DNA of 64,000 nucleotides from Trileptium ribeirensis (Eukaryota > Nematoda > Enoplea > Enoplida > Thoracostomopsidae): the NCBI GenBank assembly GCA_030248225.1, contig JASANE010018629.1, positions 1-64,000 on the forward strand, in the 5' to 3' direction. The position numbers and the translations under genes were made by a program. The notes under the pieces are model-generated. The model had not been told where the DNA came from and made no database searches. It saw only the letters and a list, made by a program, of their open reading frames with translations. Positions 12,001-24,000 of the stretch are shown piece after piece (positions within the stretch are counted from its first letter, which is position 1; each line of letters begins with the position of its first letter).

Positions 12001-15000
12001 GCAACACTTATCGCTAATCACAAAAAAATTATTGATATCAGGCAAATTTTTTTGCAACAAGAAAATCGCCAACCCGAAACAGCTACTCCTGATTGTGGAG
12101 TGAACAACTCGTCTAATCCAAGCGTTTATGTGTAATTGCTATGTGACAAAGCAAATGGTAAAACAGCTATTTGCACACGACTTATATTAAAATTATTGTC
12201 ATCACTAATCAAGGAAGCCCAAGAATATATAATATCAATAATCGGTTCCTACCCCGATGTGCCAGAAGGTTTCTCTTCTGGTTTGTCTGTTTCAGATTTC
12301 TTCACCCTGTAATTTGAATACGAATTTCAAAGATTAATAACTTAGTATACAAATTCAGATATACGAGCTTTTGTTTCGTTAATTCTTCAACACATGTATG
12401 ACTCTCATTATCATACTTTGTCAAAGATGTGTTTCATCTCGTTGTGTGTATAACAGACCAATTTTAAATTGCAATCAAAAAATTGCGGCGTATTATTAAC
12501 TCATTCGTATTCTATACGTAACCACGTTGCGATTATACTCAAATAAGATGTATTTCGGCATATTTAGTGTGAAAGTACATACACAGAGCCAAAACATTAG
12601 TCAGGTCGTCAAGAATTTTGATCAATACACAACAAACAATTGATATGATCATACACAAATCTTATCCAACTTTAGTGTATGTTTATACCATCCCCACAGA
12701 AGAAGCGGAAGTGTATTGCCAGCAATCTCAAACGAAACATATAACATACTATTTCACCGAAATGTAAGACCCTTGGCCTAAGCTTGCTGTTATCGCAAAA
12801 TATACTACTAACTCCGTGTCCGTGGCGGCTGCTCCTTGCGGACTCTTTTCCGCGCCTTGGTCTGCTTTGCTATCGTTCTTCGGCACTTTACTACTGTCTG
12901 ACGCAGCTTCTTCATCGCCATCAACTGAGGTTCCAACCGGCTTTTGTGACGTTGGGCCTGTAGCGGTTACGGTTTCGCTGGTTGTTGTAGCAGTGGTTGT
13001 GGTTGCAACTTGTTGCTCCGTCACACTAGTTTCAGTTGTTGTTGCCGAACTAGCTACTGCTGTTGTCGCAGTTGTAGTGACAGAAGCTGTTGTTGCTGTC
13101 GAAGGTGTTGGTAGCTTTTTGGCCTATAGCGAAATAACATTTCAGTTGATACAAAACAGACTATCGTCGAATACTGCGCGTGATATCATCCAGTGTGTAA
13201 ATTTTAATGTATTGATTGTGGTTTCTGGCAAAAATCTGGTGGTTAAGCAATTACGGAAATGAAGATGTACTATTATTACACAATTACATAAATGAAATAT
13301 ACATATAATAAAAAATCTGTATTTTTATATATGTAAATTTTGTATCGGCCAGACAATGCTGGAAACAAAAGTGTACATATAGCAGAAATTTTGCTCAATA
13401 CCGTAACACAAAACAACCAACAGCACACATCCTGTACAGTCTATCAATTGCGGAAAGGAAGCCGAATTATGTATACATTGAGCAGAAGTTTTGTTCAATA
13501 ATTTAAACCAAAAATAACTATATATATAAGGTATATCTTGTTGGTCGGACAATTATTGTGGATTAATGAAGTTGCATATATTGTAAAAATTTTGATCATT
13601 GCCGTAAAACAAAATAACAACAACCTTAAATCCTGTTGGTTGGGCGGTTACAGCAAAATGTGAATAATACACATAGTATAAATTTTAATAAATTCCCTAA
13701 ACACAAAATTATAACAGTATCCGCATAAATCTATATAGTAATTTTGATAAATGCCGTCATACGAAAATGACAATACATATATGTCATCATAAAATTTGAG
13801 ACACATTTTCAGTTGCAATAATAATTATTATTAGGAACTAGTACGAAATCAGAGTGAATATGGCGATTAAGTTAAACTCAATAAAATTTATTATTATAAT
13901 ATTATTATATAATAATAATAATTATAATATTATTATAATTATTATATTTAATATTCCGAGTGGTCCAAACTGAATTTCATAAGTCTTATTCAAATTCCCA
14001 GAAAGAGTCTGAAATGACTAAATTCAGATTAAAAGCAACGTGATAACAATTTTCAGCACATTTCATAACCATGCGAGTCCGAATTTCTTCCACTCTTGAC
14101 TAAAATAATTTAATAGTTTAAATAACAGAAAGTTTAAAAAATTAAAAAACTCAAAATACACAAAAATAAAAAAACAATCCAAAACATACCAAAATGTTAA
14201 TTTTCGAGCGAAACTGAACATTTTTATAAAAGGGCTTCATAGAAGCTTTAGACGTTAAACGTAGGTTTAAATCACCGAAGTCAGCACATTTAACGTTTTA
14301 AATAATCGTATAAACCCATCGTTCAACAACCAGTCAACTAGATTATTCAATATTATTTAATATTTCACTTTCTGTTGGTATATTTTTTCAGCTTTTGAAT
14401 ATTGCTCCAAAACGGCTGCTCCGACACAATGGCAAATACCATCGAAATTGCACATATGTATCAATGAGAGGGTGATGAGTACTGCTCACTGACAACAGTT
14501 ATAACCTTAAATGTATGCTAACCTGATACAAAACAATACTTTACAAAGTGCTTTTGACGAATGCAGTTTCCTGAATCTTTGGTCAGAAAACTTGACGGCA
14601 GAGTTTAATCTCAACCGAAATATAGACAGAGAGGTGATTATATCTTGGTCACCAGTTTTTGAACCGATCCTCGAACCAATCCTCCTAAGAAGAACTATAG
14701 CTAAGATCGTTAAGAGTATATACTCCATATTAGCGAAGTTTCCAATTTGTGTCTGTTTTGTTAAAATTGTGAGCAAGAAACCATTGGAGCAACACAAACA
14801 CAAAGCTAGCAAACATGCAGGTACAAAATAGACCAAAAGTAGATCCGAAAACTCACCTTAACGTATTCCTTATTTATATAATATTCTACTTATACCAAGA
14901 ATCCTAAAATGTACGAAATAATTTTCAAATTGTTTTCTCCATCCATATTAGCCATGTTTTGAGAAAAACAGTCATGCCCAAGGATGCGGCAGTGGTAAAT

Positions 15001-18000
15001 AAGCTAAATATAGACTCTAACCAGCTGTTTACAATTATTATTATATCACATAAAGACTAAAAACTAATTGAAAACGAATCGCTTACTGCAGAAACCATTA
15101 CGACAACGAATTTCTTGTCATCTAAATTAAGATCTTCTACTTTGGCATCGTCTTGTAGAATCTTACCTAAAATGGCCGAAATATAAAAAATAACTTCAGC
15201 TTTCGGAAGATAATAAAATTATCCCAACGGAGAAACCACAAATATATATAATGTCGTTGCAGCACATAAACAAATGTGGATTTACTACTAGACATTTTCC
15301 AATAAATAGTGGAATGGTGGGAAAACATTTTACTTAGTAATTTATCTATCTTAAATGCGTGGTGTTTCGATTTAAGTTAAAACATCATTCAAGTGTAAAA
15401 TAACTACCAGTTATCTATATTATGTACCTAACCGCTTGCAAGAAAGTTTTAGTGACAACTACGATTACGTCTGAATTTAGTCATTTACATAGTAAAGTGA
15501 CGCAGAAGTACAGCGCTAACTGGTGCACAAATTTATTTGTGAACGTTTCGATAGTAATATCTCGGCAACAATTGGCATCATATCTATCAATATACTGCTG
15601 CGACAAATTGATTACTGTATATTTTACTGTTATGAATGCTGATTGGTCTTTGTGCTGTTAAATTTAAGAAACTTACTTTCATAAAAATTTAATCAAAAGA
15701 TTGTGACTAAAAGTTAAACTTAGGACAAAATCTTGCTGTTTGGGTGACATTTGAAAATAATTATTTATATCATATTAAAAAAATTTTGGGCATGACCCAA
15801 CTAGTTCTTTCAAAATACCCCAATCTGGAAACATTTTTTATGTAACCGAATCACAAAGCCAGATAAGTAACAAAAATTGTTATCTCTTATACATACCACA
15901 AAGACAATGCGACATGTATAGGACGAGGGAAGCCGTTGACCGACTAATTAACCTCACCTTTAGGGAACCCTATAAAATTGATCCCGTTAAACAGCAGACT
16001 CACACCGAAAAAACATTGTACACCATATGTACTGTTTTACTTATACATTCATCACGATTGGTTCCAAGTTCTGCCGGCAAAATGTTAGCGTTCATAGATC
16101 ATAGTCCGAGCCAAAAATGACTGATGGGTTTCGAGCAATCAGATTTTAGACGAACATAGAACACTTGCAATATATTTTCGAACAAAACAATTTCTTCGAC
16201 CAGGTTCGAAAACGACTCGAACAACAATACTAGTCGAATTGTGAGTGACAGCAAAAAATTTTCATTGCTCAGCTCTGTGAAATTTGGAGGCATCCGTTTC
16301 TGCGTTTATTCGTGTGACATGCATAACTAAACTTCTGATTGCCAGATCAGGTCACGCGATATCTCATTCGAAAGTTTAAGATCTTTTTTGTACCCTTTAG
16401 TTGGAGACGCAAAAACCGATTTCAACTCATTCCCCTCAGAAGGCTGTTCGATAAAGTCCGTAGAGGTCCCACCAAAACACGTTATGGCTAACAATTCATT
16501 AATCGCGGGTGGTATCTAGCCTCATTTTGTAAGCTACGGGGAATTCTCTGTTGCCGAGACCACCTAAGCACCAGGCTTCGGTCAAAATGCAAGGAGTTTA
16601 ATGAACAAGATGGACATGTTTCAATTATACATTTATGATGTTAACCCTGATGTGATATTCGTTACGGAAACGTGGAGCAAAGCTGAGTTTAATGATTTCT
16701 TTGAGAAACTATTGTCTTTTTCGATTCGATCGCCCCCAAAAAAAGTGAGGTGGGGTTGCAATATATATCAGATCATCACTAAATCCTTCGCCTGTTGACA
16801 TTCCTCCTGGTATACTTTGTAAAGTTGCTCTATGCTCTGTACCAATTTCATCGGGTGATAGGTCGTTGTTCTGTTGTATATACCGTCCGCCAAATGCAAG
16901 ATTAGACGTTGACCGCTGTGTCCAAGCCCTGCTAGGTCACGAACTAACATCTGGCAAGTATGCTAAGGTTTGTATTGCTGGTGACTTCGATTATCCAGAA
17001 ATCAACTGGAAAAATTACACTTGGCCAGCGAAATGTGATGCGTTTGTGAATAGTTCGTTTGACGGCGGTCTCTTTCAACATGTTAACCAGCCAACAAGAT
17101 TGGGCAAATGCCTTGACCTGGTATTCAAACATACCAAGGAGGATATTCTATCACTGGACGTGCAATCGCCTCTTACGAGCAGTTCCGACCATAACTTATT
17201 AGTTTTTGAACTAAGTTGGGAAGTGTCATATCACCAAGCACCGCGGCGTTCTATGTTGGCTTTTAATCAAGCAACGGATGACCACTGGTTGCAAGCCAAA
17301 ACTCATTTCATGAATAATAGTATGTAGCGGGAAATGGTATCTGCACAATCTGTTGATGATATGTGGAGTATCTTGAAGTCTATAATAATGGACGCTTTGT
17401 CAGAAACAATGCCTAAATATTTGCCGAGGTCATGTATGAACAATAAGCCCATGTGGGCGACATATGGAACTGCACTAGCACTGAAACGAAAACACAATGC
17501 TTGGCGAAATTTTAAGCAACGTAACTCTCAGGCGGCGTGACTGAATTATAAGGCAAAATTACTCGATTGCGAACGCCGATGTGAGACTGATATTCGATCT
17601 TTTGAGTTGAAATTGGCGTCAAATATAAAGTTGGACCAAAAATCGTTTTATTCATATGTTAATAGACGGCGGAAAAATCCATGCGGTACATCGACGATGA
17701 TTCGTGAAGGCGGCACTGTTTGCGATGCTCCCCTAGAAATTGCCAACATGTTTAGCTCTTTTTTCAAATCAGTGTTTGTTCCAGCAGGTATGGCAGCACC
17801 CTACTCGGTGCGGAACCGTAACACAATGACCAAAGTAATATTCGACATAGACGTCGTGGCGAAGAAACCTTCAGAAGTGGATGTTAAGAAATCAAGTGGA
17901 CCGGATGGTAAAGGATCCGCAACTAATGTAGCACATTACCGGCCAGTAAGCCTAACATGTAAATGTTCTAAAATTATGGAGCAAATTATTTGTGACCAAG

Positions 18001-21000
18001 TGATAGCCCACACAACTGCTAACAACTTAATAACAGACACACAGTATGGTTTTACCCGAGGCAAGTCGTGCTGTACTCAACTAATCGTTTACATCGATTA
18101 CATATATAACTAGAATACTAAATGAGGGTGACACAGCAGACTGTATATATTTGGATTTTAAAAAGGCTTTTTACTCGGTCAGTCACACCAGGACTCGTAC
18201 AGAAGCTGCCAGCGTTTGGGCTCCACAGCAGAACAGTTGCTTGGTTCCAAAGTTTTCTCACTGGTAGAACCCAACAGGTTGTTTACCGCGGCGCCATATC
18301 TGATACTGTCGACGTAATTAGTGGAGTCCCACAGGGGTCGGTAGCCGGACCTGTTTTGTTCTTGTTATACGTCAATGATATCGATAAAGTAATAAACAGC
18401 TCCAGTCTGCTAAAGTTTGCGGACGACTCGAAAGTATTCGCTCGAATATCCGTTGCAACTAGTGACCTTTGTGCGCCTAATTTGAACAATGACCTTGCAA
18501 GCTTATACCAATGGTCTAACGATAATGCTATTTTCTTCAACGTAGTAAAAACGTTTGTTATGCATTTCGGAAACAATAACCCCAGGTTTCACTACAACCT
18601 AGGAAAACCATGTGTTGGCGGAGTCAACCATCACAAAAGACTTAGGAATATTCGTTTCGAGCCGTTTGAAGAGGGTGGAGGCCCAGTGTAAAGCAGCAGT
18701 GGCGGCTGCTAACAGTGTATAGCGCCATTTCAAAAACCTGACGAAGTCTTCACTACTCTTGTTACACCAATCACTTTTCCGTCCTCACTTGGAATATGCG
18801 ACTCCGGTTTGGTGCCCATACTACAGAAAACACATACTTTTGATGGAGGGAGATCAAAGGCGAATGACAAAGCTCCTTCCCAGTATACGTAACTGGAATT
18901 ATTATAATAGATTGCGATACCTCCAAATCCAGACCTTGGAAACACGAAGGCTTGAGCGGATGTCATATTGTTGTATCAGTTATAACTAGAAAGTCTACTT
19001 TGCCATACCAGAAACTATTCTTACAACACGTGGACATCGATTCAAGATAAAGCCGCCAGATATCCCAAAGACTGATAAACGCCTTTATAACTTCAGTCAC
19101 CGGGTCGTTAATTTCTGGAATAATCTTCCTCCTGAAGTGGTTGAAGCGAAAACTGTGGAATCGTTCAAACGTTTGCTCTACGTTTCCGGACGACTACCGG
19201 CGTTATAACCGTTCTTTCCGCGGTTGCATTTTTCTTTCAGACCCCAACACTGGATCTCAACGCCCCAACATGGTCGAACTGAAATGGTTGTGCAGGTCTG
19301 GAAAATAATGGGGCGTCGGCGTCCAGGTGAATAAAATAGGCCCTATGGATGCATGAAAACACCAAATTAGTCACATATCGTCGACCACTGTAGCGATTGT
19401 GCTACCGTTGTAGTTATTTTGTTCATAAAGCAAAGCTCTACATAACTGGTCGTATCTACTCAACGACTAAAGCGATTCGGCTAATGTTGAGCTCATTTTA
19501 TTCAGAAGGCAAAGTCCTACAAAGCTCTTTGCTGTGCGTTGCTATTGAGCTCACCGGCACAGCTCGAGCGATGTGGTTGTTTTTTCATTTCGCAGCGTAA
19601 TGTATCCTCTGATCTTAAATATTGTTAGCATAATATGGTATATCTTCTGAACTATTCAGCTAACATCTACGATATTCGGTGCCTCATGTTTGTTACTTAA
19701 TGCTCAATATCATTGTATGCATTTCTCTAAATTATATTTTCAACTCACTCAGAATTCACCGTCTTGGCGATAACACACGCTTAGCTAGATATTTTTCATT
19801 TAAACGTTCAATCACATGTAACAGGTATATACTATGGAAGACTGTTCAACCTTTGAAATAGACAGATGTCGAACATATCTACCAGGAGGTTCGAACGCGG
19901 TTCTAACGAAAAATACACTTTTGGAACGAACAAGTTTCGAACGAGCAGCAGTTATTTCAGACAGGGACTGTAGTTATTTGTATTACGTGTTGGCGAACCT
20001 TTGATTACTAGTAACTCTACCGAGATTGCAGAACGAGTGAAGCATAGGTACACCTACGCCTACGCCTTTTGCGCGCACATTAAATCAGCTATCGATAGCA
20101 TTCGTCGATATGCTATATGTGGACATCGCACAATACCAGCACAAGTTACAACAAAACTAACACAGGCAATGAGTTTCTCATGCCCCAATACCCCCAGGTG
20201 CAACTTATCAGCCGCCCAGACGTCAGAACAAATTTTTGAATTTTGGGTCGGGGAACCATTGGTGCACCATGCCTGAAACCCCATAACTCTAGAACCAGAG
20301 CCTTAATCGGAAAACAAAAAAGAGGCACCGGCATTTATCACTTTACTATAAAATAAAACCATCCTGAGAAAAAATTCGATAGTTAAGATAAAAATAACCT
20401 TGCTTCCGTGAAGGCTACTAAAATGGGGTAAAATGGGGCAAAAAAACTCACATTTTGACACCTGGTCCCAAAACCAGACCCCAAATCAAAAAACGCTCGG
20501 GGATGTACACGGTAAATCGACTGTGGCGGTTCGAATGAGCCCAAGATCATGAAAATAGTTAAGGCGTTCTCGACTTATGGCCGGTCACGCACACAGACGG
20601 AATTTAAAAGATTTCACCCCTGCAACACACAATCTCCACTACTTTTCGCTACATTCTGATTACATCTTATCGGGATTTAGAAATAAAATTTAATTATGTC
20701 TTTCTGAGGTCATCAGGGTTATTTTACACAAACCACATAAACGTTATACAGGTTGGATCAGCCAACTGATTTTGTTATTTTACCGACTCAACCAAAATTC
20801 TAACTGATTACGCAATGATTTCATATGTAATTTTGTTTTCGATATTTTAGTGAGTTAAAATCGGCTCAATGTGTCACATGTAGGCTATTTAATATGAATA
20901 TCTTGTTTTGATAATTTTAGCCGTAGAGTAAAAAGGTCGATGTCCGTCCGTTCGTTCGTTCGGTCCGACGGATCTCAAGAACCACTGAACGATTTTAAAA

Positions 21001-24000
21001 ACCGGAGCTTTGGCTGTGGCATTACGAATGTACTCAATTTTATGTTCTTGTAACTATATTGCATAGGGCACAGGGCTTTATCATTGGTAAAAATATTAAA
21101 TTTGAAATCATCGACCCAAAAAACCCTATAATGGTTTGATCAAAACGACTCTATTTCAATAAATAACACAAATATTGCAAAATTCTCTTTTTAGCTGCAT
21201 AAAATTAACTAATTAGCTAATTACTAATTAACCACTCAAAATTTTTTAATCCCAAATATCAGGTGCACACTATGACATGATAGGCTTTCAAACAAAAAAA
21301 AAGTTTTTTAAAATCCGTTCAGTGGTTCTTGAGATCCGTCGGACCGAACGAACGAACGGACGGACATCGACCTTTTTACTCCCAGACAGAAAATAAAAAC
21401 GCTTCGCTCGGCTTCGCCGAGCTCCGCTCAACAACAACAACAACATTGACTGGAAAGTTACAAAAAGTATTTGTATAAAGACAAAACTTTTACACTTATG
21501 TTTATGCAATGAATTATCTCAACAAGAATGAGGTTTGAAAGGGATAGGTTATACTTCTATATGCGGCATATTTCAAAACAACACGACACTTATTAGTTCC
21601 TCCATTGATTTTACTACTCATTCATTTTTTGGAACAGGATGCTCCGGCTCCAATTCTACCCATACAGTTTATATACGGAAGCTATTTTGTACGTGATGAC
21701 ACGGGAGTCGATCAAAGGCATACGTATAACCAGGGAATAACCGGAACCGAAATTTACCGGAACCGGAACCAGCAACCGGAACCGTCCATTTAAACCGGAT
21801 CCGGAACCGGAACCTGGTCTTCGAAATTTATATATAGTAAAACAGATAATGGAAGAAATGAAGGTATAGTGGATTTAAAATGCATTAAAAATAACTTTAC
21901 ATTAAACTTAATGTATTGCGATGGTATTATTGCCTTTCTGAAAGTCTAAAGAGACTGAGGAAGCTAATAATGTTTATTTATCGATCAAATATCTCGGTTT
22001 TTGGACATTCAGAGCAAAAATGTCTTCCATACACCATTGCGTATACTGCGTCAAATCGAATGTGCTTACAAAGCTTGGAGCGTAGAATACACACTTTCGG
22101 CTCTGTTCCAGTCGCCTCCCTTTACTACACATACGTTTGTAGCATGTTCTTCAGAAGGAAACTTAAAATTATTGGTTTATATGATTCTAAGAGAAATTAA
22201 TAAATAGAAGGTAATTTTATGATCAGTGGTCAGAGACGCTGTTTAGTCTAGCGTTGGACAAACAGTGCCCGTCAGTTAGATGATAATGATGATAACTTTC
22301 TAATCAGAATGCTATAAATGAGACACACTGTGATGCTGCTCGCACAGTTTCAATAAATACAGTTCATAGCCAAGAAAACAGTTTCTAGATGCGTTGCAGA
22401 TAACGTTAGTTAACTTTAATTTAGACTGATTTACCAAGTTTACAAGCGCCCTGGCGGGTGCCTGACGCAATTTATGTTAGCCAAGCATACCCTAAGTACT
22501 TCTACGTAAGCCATACTCTGTTACCGAGTTGGACCGGTTTAATTCAAACGTATCCCACAGACTTCTGGATGTGTAAAATAGCTGCTACAAGCATCGACCT
22601 GGCTTTGATTTAACAAACTCCTGCAGGTTATTATGAAAAACTCCTGCTCAAATTATGTGCCCTACTTACGTTTCACACGGCAAATTGCTTAGTTAATCTT
22701 TTCTTTTGCTTGGTTGTATTGGAGCTTTATCATTGTGTAATATATATTACATATGTTTGGATTACAGGATGAAGCAAAAAACGTGGAAAATTTCAAACAA
22801 AATTTTTAAACCGGAATTCCGGTTCCGGTATGCTTTTTGCCCTTTGCCGGAACCGGAACCGGAACACGATTTTCGCCGGAACCGGAACCGGAATTCCGGT
22901 TACTCCCTGCATATAACATTTCTTAAAGTCGGTTCAGCACCACCAAACCGACTGCAATTCCCATAGAATAAAACTGTCCACTTACCCGCGTAAATAAGTT
23001 TTTGCTGATCAGCCGGGAACTTGGATCCTTTCTCGTTTTCCACTTTAGATTTCAACGCTCTGACCTAAGATACGAAAACCATATATATACTGTAGTTTCT
23101 ATAAAACTAATTATATCATAATGAAGTTGTAACACATATTTTATGGTATGATGTTAGCCAGAATACACGGTTTCTCTGCCAGTGCGAAACTGCATCGTAA
23201 CTATCATTTAAAGAATATGCAGTCCATTTTCTGACAAGCAAGTCACTTGGTAAGAAGAAAAAAGGTTATCTATGATGCTCAGTCCAAATATTAAGACCCC
23301 ACTAATCATCCTATGTTGCAATACTCGATGAGGAATCCACATCCATTGTTACGGAAAGAATAGCAAATACAATTCGGTTCATCGTTAGTCCAGACTTAAC
23401 GAATTCGATTCAAGTATATATAATAGTTCAGCGATATTTCTTAGCTTTGAATTAAATTCGTCTCTATTCGCAAACAAAATATGACCCATCTTGAATTAAA
23501 AAGTATGTTCCGGAACACCGACTGATAGAACAGTTTACTTCATGGCGTATCAGCTACATTAAATTTGAAATTGTTGAGTAGCTTAGAAATTGTCCAGCAA
23601 CTTTAATTTTTTAAGTTTAAGAAATAACAAAATAGGACGGTCAGAGGTGTTATTAATTTTAGTCCAATTTTGCCGATGCATTTAAACGTGCTTTGTTCTA
23701 AATGAAAGAATAACGCTTCTATTTTAGCTAAACTGTAATATCAAGAGGTATTCCTGAGAAAAAGGTAAGACCATGTTCCAAACGTGTGATAAAGCGCTGT
23801 AGAAGAACACCCTTCTGTTTTAATATTTTTTCATGTATGATACGGATTTTATGTATACAGTTGTTTAAGAAACAGCTGTTAAATTGTGCGGTAGAAAGCG
23901 CAAGATATACGTCTGTCAGTAGGTAACCAAAAAATGCAGTTATCTGCATATCAATTTACATTTAATTTTGAATATATATAAATAAGAAAATGCCCCTTTA

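Larger units (their letters stand above)
16545..19335 (+). mobile_element. CR1-like non-LTR retrotransposon A1, 5'-truncated and decayed
   Basis: It reads endonuclease then reverse transcriptase on the plus strand, opposite to RAD23, within intron 2. It begins inside the endonuclease (NARSLMNK at about 16587) with no ORF1, as expected from incomplete reverse transcription. The 3' part after RT matches element A2 (57.1-60.3 kb), including the [14 protein letters not shown] block and the 3' UTR, which fixes family membership. Placement in the CR1/Jockey-like group rests on the APE endonuclease, the [20 protein letters not shown] motif and the conserved C-terminal block. Stops and frameshifts throughout; not active. 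Confidence 0.85.

Noticed and set aside
12816..13262. 148-codon plus-strand frame, Val/Ser/Ala-rich
   Set aside because: It is the antisense of RAD23 exon 4; the repeated Thr/Ala codons read as Val/Ser/Cys on the other strand.
14507..14836. Two antiparallel frames of 106 and 109 codons
   Set aside because: They overlap almost completely, lack recognisable motifs or splice sites and lie in a RAD23 intron.
14860..14905. A TTTTAG..GTGAGT pair on the minus strand with an open KEYVK-like reading, considered as RAD23 exon 3
   Set aside because: In the phase required after exon 2 it contains a stop, while 15087-15166 gives the full UBL end with correct phase on both sides.
18283..18576. 97-codon minus-strand frame
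   Set aside because: Antisense shadow of the A1 reverse transcriptase.
19885..19905. GGTTCGAA-type word, considered as a tRNA B box (also near 31788, 59525 and 61470)
   Set aside because: No matching A box or cloverleaf at the right distance in any of the places.
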